From Ureibacillus massiliensis 4400831 = CIP 108448 = CCUG 49529 (lineage in GTDB: Bacteria > Bacillota > Bacilli > Bacillales_A > Planococcaceae): a stretch of DNA of 38,077 nt. Positions 16,126 through 23,272 of this stretch are shown here, in pieces (position 1 is the first letter of the stretch; each line of letters starts with the position of its first letter). The notes beneath the pieces were generated by a model. That model ran no database searches. It was not told where the DNA came from and saw only the letters and a program-made list of their open reading frames with translations. The stretch spans positions 1 through 38,077 of the forward strand of contig NZ_JPVQ01000033.1 of assembly GCF_000772965.1 (NCBI RefSeq), read 5' to 3'. A program made the position numbers and the translations under genes.

Positions 16126-16485
16126 TTAAAAATACATTCTTCCTATTCCAATGAAGAGTGAAATAAACAAGAGAATAATAATCATTGGAATTGTTTCAAA
16201 CTCTTTGCGATTAACATGAAAAATTGCTGCGAATAGCATAATGAGAGCTAAAGCGAATCCAGCAACTGGTGTTAGAAATTCTAGTGTTCCTAATGCCATT
16301 GGAAGTATTAATCCTATTGCTCCTAACAGTTCCGCATACCCTGTGAAAATAACTAAGCCCTTCGGAACATCACTAACCCATGCCATTGCCTCTTTTGCTT
16401 TTTTATACTGAAATGCTTTTATTAACCCAGCCATAATAAACAACAATGCCAGTGCTACTTGAAATATCCATAATACAACATTCAT
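16126..16485 (-). CDS. DoxX-family membrane protein
   Basis: A 119-residue integral membrane protein with four predicted helices (about 4-24, 42-65, 68-90, 97-117). The first helix with FIMAGLIKAFQYKKA and the GYAELLGAIGLILP stretch in helix 2 are typical of the DoxX/DoxX-like family. Members of this family are small, poorly understood membrane proteins linked to redox or stress functions in some species. The start is ATG 16485 with GGGGGAAG 6 bases upstream. The frame extends six codons further but through the ribosome binding site. Single gene. Confidence 0.85.
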   Translation of the reverse strand: MNVVLWIFQVALALLFIMAGLIKAFQYKKAKEAMAWVSDVPKGLVIFTGYAELLGAIGLILPMALGTLEFLTPVAGFALALIMLFAAIFHVNRKEFETIPMIIILLFISLFIGIGRMYF

Positions 16486-16736
16486 GATGTTCTTCCCCCT
16501 CATGGAAATTTCTTAAAACCTGTAAATTTCTTTGTTGAACTATTATATGTCAAAATATGTCGATGGACATTGTTGAATAGAATATAAAAGATTAATTCAG
16601 AATGTGTTTAGACAATAAAAAGCATCCCCCTTTTGAAACACTGACTAAAACAAAGAAGGATGATACCATTTATGATTTATTAATTTTTTAGTTTTTTGAT
16701 TTTAATGTCTGTACCAGACTCCGTGGTTAGAAAACA

Positions 16737-17378
16737 TTAGTCATTCTCAGTGCTGCTTTTTATATCCAAGTTCATCTCTCTCTTATCAAAAAACGTCATA
16801 AAGAAATTAATAATTGTTCCACCTAAAAGGACTGTTAAAATAGTCCCTATACCGATAGGACCATTGAAAACAAATGCTAATACAAGAAATACGAAGTAAA
16901 TAATAGTTCTCGACCATAGTAGATTTAATTTTGTTAAATCGTGTATTACTAACATTAATAAATCAACTGGCATTGGAGCAAACTTTGCTCGCAAATAAAT
17001 TGTTGTACCTAGTCCTATTAAAATAAGTCCTATCAAAAAGCAAATTAATTCAGAATACCACTGTTCTGGTTTAAAAAAAGTCCCTATCAAAAAAAGCCAT
17101 ATATCAATACCAATCCCCGTAATGATTGCTGTAAGCAGTCCTAAAATCTCTGGTCTAGCTTTCTGTAATATTGCATTACAGATTAAAATGACTAAAGCAA
17201 CAATTACTTCCCAACTTCCAACAGAAAGTCCAATTGTGTTAAAAAGACCTACTAAAAGAGCATCATACGGAGATGCTCCAAATTTTGATTGAATGGTGAA
17301 TGCTATTCCAAGTGTAAGGATGATAATGCCGATAACGTATTGAACAAAAATGTTCATGTTCTTATTAAAATGTTTCAT
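16737..17378 (-). CDS. YczE/YyaS/YitT-type membrane protein
   Basis: A 213-residue protein with five to six predicted membrane helices. The first helix is followed by IQSKFGASPYDALLVGL, and the repeat-like LRAKFAPMPVDLLML in the second half matches the internal duplication seen in YczE-like proteins. This family is widespread in Bacillales. B. subtilis YczE is known to affect bacillomycin or surfactin-type synthesis in certain strains, but the molecular role is unknown. Its ATG overlaps the stop codon of the upstream GNAT gene by 4 bases, so the two are translationally coupled. The C-terminus ends in a charged tail. Confidence 0.8.
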   Translation of the reverse strand: MKHFNKNMNIFVQYVIGIIILTLGIAFTIQSKFGASPYDALLVGLFNTIGLSVGSWEVIVALVILICNAILQKARPEILGLLTAIITGIGIDIWLFLIGTFFKPEQWYSELICFLIGLILIGLGTTIYLRAKFAPMPVDLLMLVIHDLTKLNLLWSRTIIYFVFLVLAFVFNGPIGIGTILTVLLGGTIINFFMTFFDKREMNLDIKSSTEND

Positions 17379-17821
17379 TTTCTTATTTCTGAAAATTCCT
17401 TTATCATCAAAATATGAGGAATTCCATCTTCCATAAATACTTCTGAAGCAGTCTTATAGCCTAACCTTTTATAAAACATTTCTGCATGTGTTTGACCATG
17501 TAATTTAACCTTTTCGATACCTTTTTCAATAGCTAGCTGTTCTAGTTTTTCGACAATTACTTTGCCTAATCCTAGTTTTCGATATGATGGTAATATACAA
17601 ATTCTTTCAAGCTTACCAACTCCATCAACAACCCTGATTCGACCAGTACCAGCTATAGCTTCATCAACTACCACTAAAATATGGTCACATTCACCATTCA
17701 AATGATCGTACTGGTCAAATTCATCTTCTAATGGAACATTCTGTTCTTTTACAAAAACTTCTTTTCTTATATAAAATGCTTTCTCTAAATCTTCATTTGT
17801 CAAAATTTGCTTTACTTCCAT
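17375..17821 (-). CDS. GNAT-family N-acetyltransferase (YjcF/ElaA-like)
   Basis: A 148-residue acetyl-CoA-dependent acetyltransferase. The N-terminal AFYIRKEVFVKEQNVP and DHLNGECDHILV are typical of the YjcF/ElaA group. Motif A, ERICILPSYRKLGLGKVIVE (about 78-97, with R-x-x-G-x-G/A), binds acetyl-CoA. The end, AEMFYKRLGYKTASEVFMEDGIPH (in parts AEMFYKRLGYKT and MEDGIPHILM), is the group's conserved C-terminus. Substrates of this group are mostly unknown. The gene overlaps the YczE-like gene behind it by 4 bases, so both are in one operon. Start ATG 17821, with a weak AGGGTAGAG upstream. Confidence 0.88.
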   Translation of the reverse strand: MEVKQILTNEDLEKAFYIRKEVFVKEQNVPLEDEFDQYDHLNGECDHILVVVDEAIAGTGRIRVVDGVGKLERICILPSYRKLGLGKVIVEKLEQLAIEKGIEKVKLHGQTHAEMFYKRLGYKTASEVFMEDGIPHILMIKEFSEIRK

Positions 17822-18056
17822 TAATCTCTACCCTTCTATTAATAGATTGAAACAAATTAAGTATAGGTTAAAAAAATATGGAAGTAAATATAAGTAAATT
17901 TTGAATTATTACATTTATTTTATTAGAATTCTATAAATTAAATCTAAATGGTTAAGAAAGCCCATTAATCCAAATGAAAATCCATCATTTACGAGATTTC
18001 ACCAATTTTCCATCTATTTTTTCAAAATTCAAATAATTATATTACCCTAATTATCA

Positions 18057-18079
18057 CATAAAATTGTGACAATTTTATG
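18057..18079. promoter_or_regulatory. perfect 23-bp palindrome, probable operator
   Basis: The arms CATAAAATTGT and ACAATTTTATG are exact reverse complements with a single G between them. It ends 23 bases before a candidate -35 box and about 130 bases before the Spo0E-like gene. The length, the perfect symmetry and the absence of a T run point to a homodimeric regulator site rather than a terminator. The regulator is not identified. Confidence 0.55.
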
Positions 18080-18102
18080 AACTTCGTTTTTTTTAACACA
18101 AT

Positions 18103-18130
18103 CCGACATTTTTTTTAAACACTCTATTAT
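18103..18130 (+). promoter_or_regulatory. candidate promoter of the Spo0E-like gene
   Basis: CCGACA (18103-18108) and TATTAT (18125-18130) are separated by 16 bases. The match to sigma-A consensus is moderate. It is located between the palindrome and the gene at 18208. Confidence 0.4.
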
Positions 18131-18207
18131 AAAATAAAAAAGCTGTAAGAAAATTAATAGAATTAAACCTATATTATATGCAAAATTAATAGTGGAGGAA
18201 CATTAGT

Positions 18208-18372
18208 ATGAGTGAATTTATATTTAAAAAGGTGTTAAGAGTGGCTATTGAAATGAAACGAAAGGACATGTATAAAAAAGCACAAGATTTAGGTTTCACA
18301 CATCCAGAAGTTGTCACTTGTAGCCAAGAACTAGATGCACTTTTGAATGTTTATTCTCACAAAGTAGCTTAA
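18208..18372 (+). CDS. Spo0E-family aspartyl-phosphate phosphatase (54 aa)
   Basis: Spo0E-type proteins remove the phosphate from Spo0A~P and so delay sporulation. This short gene encodes a predicted two-helix hairpin. Its first helix holds ALEMKRKDMYKKAQDLG-like sequence (AIEMKRKDMYKKAQDLG), followed by the turn FTHPEVVTC and the diagnostic motif SQELDALLNVY, where the S-Q-E-L-D residues contact the receiver domain. The length (54 residues) matches the small members of the family. ATG 18208 follows GTGGAGGAA by 9 bases. It has its own terminator. The palindrome upstream suggests regulated expression. Whether it acts on Spo0A or another response regulator cannot be told. Confidence 0.85.
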   Translation: MSEFIFKKVLRVAIEMKRKDMYKKAQDLGFTHPEVVTCSQELDALLNVYSHKVA

Positions 18373-18429
18373 ATCTTAAAAATGAGGTGATTCATTATCG
18401 TAAGATTACATATTTATTATTCAGAGACT

Positions 18430-18480
18430 CCCAGTTATGTTAGAAATATATTCTAACTAACTGGGTTTTTAATTTTTTTT
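18430..18480 (+). terminator. terminator of the Spo0E-like gene
   Basis: CCCAGTTA with TTAGAA and TTCTAA with TAACTGGG form a long stem (one small internal loop) around ATATA, followed by TTTTTAATTTTTTTT. Confidence 0.85.
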
Positions 18481-18667
18481 ATTTACCAATTGGTCTATTT
18501 TTTATTTACCCGAAATTATATTGTTTAAACCTAGATTTTCAAATTTTTTAACTTTTATTCTATTTTTATTGCTTTTTTCAAGTATGGGAGATTATTTTAG
18601 TGTAGTAATATTGGAGTTTTGAGGTTTCTTCCGAAAGATTAGTTTATGCATAAAGAAAGGTAACTTC

Positions 18668-19156
18668 TCATGACTTTATATTCATTAAAAACAATGTCTT
18701 CTTTATTGTTCTTACGATATCCCGCCACTTTTCTTTTGCAACTTTTTCATTAAAAGTACTGAGGATTCGATAATTTTCATGATCAATGATACGAAAATGC
18801 CGAGTTACAATATTTTTTTGGAGTTTATAGCCTTTATGCTTCTGAATATTTTTCCACATTATAACTCCACCGAGAGTCTTTTCTTTAGGACATATAGAAA
18901 TTTGAATGGCTGCAAGCTCAATCATTTCAAGAGGGTCCCCACCCAACTGAATTTTTAGACTACGACTATCCCGAAATAATGTACAAACTGCTATAGTTGT
19001 CGTCCAACTAGCAAATACTTTCCCAGCTTCGATTTTCAGTAGGGTTTTCTTTTGAATACCAATGATTTCAGCCATCTTATCAATAGTGTAATCATTCTCG
19101 AGACGAAGTGTTTTTAAATGATCAGAAGCAACTTGAATTAAAACATCGCGATCCAT
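18668..19156 (-). CDS. HTH (XRE-like) transcriptional regulator
   Basis: A 162-residue protein whose first 60 residues form a helix-turn-helix of the XRE/cro type: LKTLRLENDYTIDKMAEII, then GIQKKTLLKIEAGK as the recognition part. The remaining 100 residues contain no recognised effector domain. They are basic, with KHKGYKLQKNIVTRHFRI and a C-terminal helix NEKVAKEKWRDIVRTI. Such single HTH proteins with a short unknown tail are common in Bacillales. The start is ATG 19156 with GAGGTGAT 7 bases upstream. It is convergent with the Spo0E-like gene and stands alone. It could be the protein that binds the nearby palindrome, but this is speculation. Confidence 0.75.
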   Translation of the reverse strand: MDRDVLIQVASDHLKTLRLENDYTIDKMAEIIGIQKKTLLKIEAGKVFASWTTTIAVCTLFRDSRSLKIQLGGDPLEMIELAAIQISICPKEKTLGGVIMWKNIQKHKGYKLQKNIVTRHFRIIDHENYRILSTFNEKVAKEKWRDIVRTIKKTLFLMNIKS

Positions 19157-19392
19157 TTACGTATCACCTCTATCCTTTTACAAATTGGCAAATATATTGT
19201 ATTAGACTGTGTTTTTATAAAAAAGTTACAATGTTTCTTCTTGTTATTAAAAATATGCTTTTTAATAGAAAATAGACTTAAATTCTAATATAAAATTGAA
19301 ATAAAAAAACTGTTCCAAATCTATCAATTCAACCTTAAAAGGAAATTTTTTATCTCAAAAAAATATAATTACCTCAACAACAATATTTCTAC

Positions 19393-19424
19393 AAAAAAAG
19401 AGTCCCTGTAAAATTAGGAACGTC
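19393..19424 (-). terminator. terminator of the PrpE-like gene
   Basis: On the minus strand GACGTTCCT and AGGGAC form a short stem with one G-U pair around AATTTTAC, followed by TCTTTTTTT. It lies 5 bases past the stop codon. Confidence 0.65.
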
Positions 19425-19428
19425 TTGT

Positions 19429-20217
19429 TTAATCTTTTTTATTTAATGGATTGTCTTCAACCTTACCTGAATAGTTTTTAATGGCATGGACAAATTCAAA
19501 TGTATTTTCTGGATAACGATAGGCAGTTAATTTCCCTCCAAAAACTAATCCTTGATCAATATTAATCGAATTATTTACAATTAGTGGCTCAGGTTTTGGA
19601 TCATGACCCCAAACAATACACAAATCTCCTTGATGTTGCAAAAACCAGTCTTTTCGAATCGGCTTTCCCTTTTCATCCATACCAGCTACATCACCATATC
19701 GACAAAAGTCTTTAATACGCTTATTTTCTTTTCCTATAAAATCATCCCGTATACCTGCATGAGCACAGACAACCTTATCTACAGCTTTATGTGTAAATAT
19801 ATAATGAGATGGGGCATTCATAAGCAAATTTTTTAATCTCTCTTTAATATCCTTTGTTTTTTGTACCCCGTTCTTTTTTTCAAATTCATAGAATTCTTTT
19901 TCAACTAATTCATCCCCATGTCGAAGTTCCACGTTCCTTCCATCTAACCATCTGGCTATCTTCCAACCATGATTACTGTCTATCATATATGACAGCCCTG
20001 CTTCAACATGATCTAAGAAAAACAACATACATTTGATTGATTCAGGCCCTCGACTCATCACATCACCTAATGAAACAAACTTTCGACCATCTGGGTGTAT
20101 ATACAATCCATTTTGATTTTCCTTGTAGCCTAACTTTTTCAGTAGTTCCATAAATTCTTCAAAACACGCATGGATATCTCCAATAATGTCAATCCCATTT
20201 CCTATATCGATTCGCAA
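19429..20217 (-). CDS. PrpE-like calcineurin-type phosphatase with altered signature
   Basis: Related to Bacillus PrpE, a metallophosphatase that splits diadenosine tetraphosphate and dephosphorylates proteins. The 262 residues show the family order: GDIHAC (13-18), GDVMSRGP (51-58), SNHG (81-84), HAGIRDDFIG (153-162), IVWGHDPKPEP (201-211), and GLVFGGKLTAYRYPE (223-237) at the C-terminus. Two signature residues differ: the second Asp of GDxxDRG is Ser55, and the Gly of GNH is Ser81. Asp14, His16, Asp52, Asn82, His153 and His205, the metal ligands, are kept, so it can still bind metals. The altered Asp normally supports the catalytic His, so activity may be changed. Single gene. Confidence 0.8.
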   Translation of the reverse strand: MRIDIGNGIDIIGDIHACFEEFMELLKKLGYKENQNGLYIHPDGRKFVSLGDVMSRGPESIKCMLFFLDHVEAGLSYMIDSNHGWKIARWLDGRNVELRHGDELVEKEFYEFEKKNGVQKTKDIKERLKNLLMNAPSHYIFTHKAVDKVVCAHAGIRDDFIGKENKRIKDFCRYGDVAGMDEKGKPIRKDWFLQHQGDLCIVWGHDPKPEPLIVNNSINIDQGLVFGGKLTAYRYPENTFEFVHAIKNYSGKVEDNPLNKKD

Positions 20218-20377
20218 ACATACCGTCCCCCTTCTAAAATTTCAAAACCAATTAAATTACCTATATTCCTTAAATATAATCGTTAGTCAAGGCCATATAA
20301 TTTTCACCAAAATTCTGATCAAATATGCTTTCTTCTTATTTATTACTTTGTTTTAGAAAACTAGTTAAATTAACTAT

Positions 20378-20404
20378 ACCAACTTTTTACGGGTACATAT
20401 CATA
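20378..20404 (+). promoter_or_regulatory. sigma-K-type promoter of the cotX-like genes
   Basis: CATATCATA at 20396-20404 fits CATAnnnTA. An AC dinucleotide at 20378-20379 lies 16 bases upstream, matching the short sigma-K -35 element. The position, 64 bases before the first coat gene, and the product class support it. This is the better of the three sigma-K-like sites in this window. Confidence 0.5.
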
Positions 20405-20467
20405 TGGTCGTCAAGAGTAATTACCTTTTCAAACTTGACCAACTATCGTGAAAGGAGGAACAAAAAT

Positions 20468-20947
20468 ATGGAGCATTGGTATCGCGACGATTTAAAACAT
20501 GATTGTGATTGTACTTGTAAAAAATGCAATTCCTCTAATCGAGTGGCTGTAATGAATTGGAATAACAACGATGATGCTTCGGTAATGGAGGATGCAAATT
20601 TAGCCTCTTTCGTCGATCAGGAGTCTGACGAAGTTATTTGGATTAAAGAATCTATCAATGTAAACGTTCATTCCACTAACACGCAAGCGGCTATTTCTCT
20701 TCAAGTTGGATTACAACTTGCAATTGCGCTTGTTATTAGTATTACACTCGGTGATTCAGAGGAAGGTAATGCTGTAGCACAAGAATTTTTCCAACATTTT
20801 GATACAGAACAAATAAATAAACAAAAAATCTTTGTAAAAAATTCTAAAGACGTTGACATCGAAACAACTGATACAGACCTAACTGTAAACATTCAAGCAT
20901 TACTACAAGTGTTGGTTACATTAGTTGCTAAATTAGACATTCTTTAA
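20468..20947 (+). CDS. spore coat protein, CotX family (first copy)
   Basis: A structural protein of the outer spore coat or crust (CotX/CotV domain). The start is ATG 20468 behind AAAGGAGGAA; an earlier in-frame start lies before the ribosome binding site. The N-terminal 45 residues are polar, with a Cys cluster, CDCTCKKC, at 13-20 that could cross-link. Two related half-domains follow. The first, about 60-97, is VNVHSTNTQAAISLQ with a hydrophobic stretch. The second, about 125-158, is VDIETTDTDLTVNIQ. The hydrophobic part LQLAIALVISITLGD is a beta/amphipathic assembly segment, not a true membrane helix. The 159-residue length is close to B. subtilis CotX (about 172). It is followed after 33 bases by a second family member. 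Confidence 0.88.
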   Translation: MEHWYRDDLKHDCDCTCKKCNSSNRVAVMNWNNNDDASVMEDANLASFVDQESDEVIWIKESINVNVHSTNTQAAISLQVGLQLAIALVISITLGDSEEGNAVAQEFFQHFDTEQINKQKIFVKNSKDVDIETTDTDLTVNIQALLQVLVTLVAKLDIL

Positions 20948-20980
20948 TAATAAATGAAAATCTGAAAAGAGGTGAAACGT

Positions 20981-21412
20981 ATGTCAAAAACAGAATGGAG
21001 AGCATTAGATTATTGGGATGGCAACCCAAATAATGATGATGAAGACGTGCAACAGGAAGTAGAGAATAAGGTATCGAACAAACAGCATTCCTCCGAATGG
21101 ATTATTGTAAAGGATTCGGAATATGTTGATATAAACACTACAGATACACAAGCAGCAGTGTCTTTACAATTAGCCATCCAAGCAGCAATCGCAGCAGTTA
21201 TAAGTATAACAATTGGCGATAGCGATCAAGGAAGAGCAGTTGTTCAGGACCTTAAACAATTTATTAAAACAAAGCAACAAAATTCTCAAAAAATAATTAT
21301 TGAGAAGTCGAAAGGTATAGAAATTGAAACTACAGATACAAACTTAACAGTGAACATCCAAGCAATGCTTCAAATTCTTGTGGCAATCGTTGCAAAACTA
21401 GATATTGGCTAA
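20981..21412 (+). CDS. spore coat protein, CotX family (second copy)
   Basis: A paralogue of the preceding gene with the same two half-domains: VDINTTDTQAAVSLQ then LAIQAAIAAVISITIGD (about 50-80), and IEIETTDTNLTVNIQ then MLQILVAIVAKLDIG (about 110-143). The N-terminal part is shorter and acidic and lacks the Cys cluster, so only the first copy carries it. ATG 20981 has AGAGGTGAA 6 bases upstream; a GTG three codons earlier is too close to it. Tandem position implies co-transcription and probable co-assembly in the crust. 143 residues. Confidence 0.88.
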   Translation: MSKTEWRALDYWDGNPNNDDEDVQQEVENKVSNKQHSSEWIIVKDSEYVDINTTDTQAAVSLQLAIQAAIAAVISITIGDSDQGRAVVQDLKQFIKTKQQNSQKIIIEKSKGIEIETTDTNLTVNIQAMLQILVAIVAKLDIG

Positions 21413-21478
21413 TGTTTAAAAAGTTATTATCAAAGCACTATAAACTGAATCAAAGACTAATATTATTTTAAATGTTAA

Positions 21479-21513
21479 TCCCACGCAATGATTACTAAAT
21501 TGCGTGGGAATTT
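21479..21513 (+). terminator. terminator of the cotX pair
   Basis: TCCCACGCAAT (21479-21489) and ATTGCGTGGGA (21499-21509) form a perfect 11-base stem with a 9-base loop, followed by a modest ATTTAT tract. Confidence 0.75.
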
Positions 21514-21584
21514 ATCTCTTAATATAAAAGTGATGAAAAAGAAATAATGTCGATTAATTTAGGTTGCCTCTTAATTCGTCATTG

Positions 21585-21593
21585 CATAAAATA
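21585..21593 (+). promoter_or_regulatory. sigma-K-like -10 box before the small coat-type gene
   Basis: CATAAAATA fits CATAnnnTA and lies 34 bases before the GTG start at 21628. The four bases before it (ATTG) are the same as those before the box at 4185. No clear AC at the -35 position. The match is also expected by chance at about once per 1.5 kb per strand. Confidence 0.35.
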
Positions 21594-21627
21594 TTGAGAA
21601 ATCGTTTTATGACAAGGAGTGAAAAAT

Positions 21628-21855
21628 GTGAGCGAAAATCCTAAATCACCGAATACTGTTTCTAATAAACTTATCGATTTATTAGTAAGTGATGTACTCC
21701 AGAAAAACGGTGTTGACCTGGAAAAAGCAAAAACAAAATTATCCGATGATCAGAAGCAATCACTTAAAGAATTAGTGCAGGATCTAAGTACACAAGTTAA
21801 TGATTTCGTAAAAGAAGCAAATGCTTCAAAAAAGAAATTAAATCAAGATGATTAA
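21628..21855 (+). CDS. small spore coat-type protein (CotW-like)
   Basis: A 75-residue acidic, helical protein. VSNKLIDLLVSDVLQKNGV is followed by LSDDQKQSLKELVQDLSTQVNDFV (given here in parts: LSDDQKQSLKELVQ, DLSTQVNDFVKEA) and a Lys/Asp-rich tail. The pattern and the position beside cotX genes recall CotW of the B. subtilis cotVWXYZ region. That likeness is from memory and is not certain. GTG 21628 is taken as the start because AAGGAG lies 8 bases upstream; a GTG three codons earlier overlaps that site. It has its own terminator and a sigma-K-like box, fitting mother-cell expression. Confidence 0.6.
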   Translation: MSENPKSPNTVSNKLIDLLVSDVLQKNGVDLEKAKTKLSDDQKQSLKELVQDLSTQVNDFVKEANASKKKLNQDD

Positions 21856-21979
21856 TTATAGATTGAAGTATGAAATATTTAAAAGTTACTATAAATACAT
21901 TTTCATATCTAACTAATTCATAATTGCTTATCCATATTAATAATCTAAACTAAAAGCACACCTTACGTGCTTAGAGGTC

Positions 21980-22028
21980 GACAAAATCTCTCGAGAGTTT
22001 CGTCTCACGAGGGATTTTGTCTTTTTAT
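21980..22028 (+). terminator. terminator of the CotW-like gene
   Basis: GACAAAATCTCTC pairs over 13 bases (one G-U) with GAGGGATTTTGTC around a 16-base loop, followed by TTTTTATTTT. Confidence 0.85.
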
Positions 22029-22103
22029 TTTCTTTTCCTCACATACCCTTCCAAATGTATGAATTGTGGGTAAAGGAACGAAGGCACTATTAATATGTAG
22101 TGT

Positions 22104-22142
22104 AAAAAAAGACTGTAAACAATTTTTTTTTGTTTACAGTCT
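22104..22142 (-). terminator. terminator of the tat/GMC operon
   Basis: AGACTGTAAAC and GTTTACAGTCT form a perfect 11-base stem; read on the minus strand TTTTTTT follows. It lies 26 bases past the tatC stop codon. Confidence 0.85.
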
Positions 22143-22167
22143 GAGCAACATTACGTGCAATTCTTTA

Positions 22168-23028
22168 TTATTGGTGTGCTAACGATGTTCTCTTAATCTC
22201 CATTTTCCGAACAATGAGGATACTTATTTCATACAAACCTATCATTGGTATCAAAATTAGTAATTGGCTTATAAAATCAGGTGGTGTAATAAGAGCTGAA
22301 ACAATTGCCATAATAAGATATGACATCTTTCTTATTTTTTTCATTGAATTAGCGGTTAATAAACCAATTGATGAAAGAAATAGTGCCACTATCGGCAACT
22401 CAAAAAGTAGACCAATTGGTATAGTAGTCATAATAAGAAAATTAACATAATCTGTTGCTGTTACCATTACATCAAAATTCATTTCACCTAAGCCTACTAA
22501 GAATTGATAACTCATTGGATTGATTACGAAATAACCAAAAGATAAGCCTCCTACGAAAAGGACAAGCATAATGGGTGAATATAGCCCGATAAACTTTTGT
22601 TCCTTTTCATATAAGCCAGGTTTAGCAAATTGCCAAAGGAAATTACATATAAAAGGTAGCGATAACCCTAACGATAAAGTAACCGAAATGGAGGTATAAG
22701 ACTTAATCACTTCCAAGGGGCCTAATATAATTAGATGATGGCCCCTTGAAACATATGGAAACCAATAATTAATTGTGGAGAATGCGATAATTAAGAAAGT
22801 GATAAAAACAAGTGCGCTTTTAATCAGTTGTTTTCTTAGCTCGGTTATATGTTCAATCCATGATTCCTGATTGTCTTCTTCCTTTGTACGTTCTAAGTCT
22901 TTATTTTCTACCTCTTGTTTTTCAATTAGTTCTTTACTTTCTTTCGCTGGCTCCTCCACCTCTTTAAGTGATTCCTGCCTCTTTTTTTTATCCAGTGGAC
23001 TTAAATTGTTGTAGCCATAAGGATCCAT
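22168..23028 (-). CDS. tatC: Sec-independent (Tat) protein translocase TatC
   Basis: TatC is the membrane receptor that binds twin-arginine signal peptides. Six membrane helices can be placed between about 68 and 275. Family hallmarks are WIEHITELRKQLI (57-69), FLWQFAKPGLYEKEQKF (about 129-145, with the conserved F..F..PGL.. E), GYFVINP and FELPIVALFL (about 208-217). It carries an unusual 55-residue charged N-terminal extension, rich in Lys/Glu, before the usual start; common Bacillus TatC proteins are about 240-255 residues, this one 286. The ATG at 23028 has GGTGAT upstream and begins 12 bases behind tatA, so the extension seems genuinely translated. Confidence 0.93.
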   Translation of the reverse strand: MDPYGYNNLSPLDKKKRQESLKEVEEPAKESKELIEKQEVENKDLERTKEEDNQESWIEHITELRKQLIKSALVFITFLIIAFSTINYWFPYVSRGHHLIILGPLEVIKSYTSISVTLSLGLSLPFICNFLWQFAKPGLYEKEQKFIGLYSPIMLVLFVGGLSFGYFVINPMSYQFLVGLGEMNFDVMVTATDYVNFLIMTTIPIGLLFELPIVALFLSSIGLLTANSMKKIRKMSYLIMAIVSALITPPDFISQLLILIPMIGLYEISILIVRKMEIKRTSLAHQ

Positions 23029-23040
23029 CTAAATCACCTA

Positions 23041-23253
23041 CTATGCCTCTTCGGTCTTTTTGATTTCCTTTAAAGCGGGCTTTTTTTCATCTTCATCATC
23101 ATTTATCGCTTCACGAGTAGACTTCTTGAATTCGGATAATGTTTTACCTATCGCACCACCAATTTCGGGAAGTTTTTTTGGACCAAAAATGATTAAGACG
23201 ATAACCAATATAATAATTAACCCTGGAACGCCGATAGAACCAAAACCACCCAT
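23041..23253 (-). CDS. tatA: Tat translocase subunit TatA
   Basis: TatA oligomers open the path for folded proteins. The 70 residues have the family layout: a short N-terminus, one membrane helix (about 8-22, [15 protein letters not shown]), the hinge [16 protein letters not shown] with its FGPxKLP signature, an amphipathic helix, and a charged tail. It directly precedes tatC (12-base gap) and follows a GMC dehydrogenase gene (19-base gap), making a minimal two-component TatA-TatC system as in Gram-positive bacteria. A strong GGAGGAG lies before its ATG. Confidence 0.95.
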   Translation of the reverse strand: MGGFGSIGVPGLIIILVIVLIIFGPKKLPEIGGAIGKTLSEFKKSTREAINDDEDEKKPALKEIKKTEEA

Positions 23254-23272
23254 TATAAACTCCTCCTATTAA

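Larger units (their letters stand above)
17822..18207. other. AT-rich divergent region with palindrome and promoter
   Basis: About 385 bases without a gene between the divergent GNAT and Spo0E-like genes. Besides the palindrome and promoter listed next, nothing distinct is seen. Confidence 0.5.

Noticed and set aside
18396-18453. Second tiny frame behind the Spo0E-like gene
   Set aside because: A GAGGTGA lies upstream but the frame has no accepted start codon and overlaps the terminator stem.
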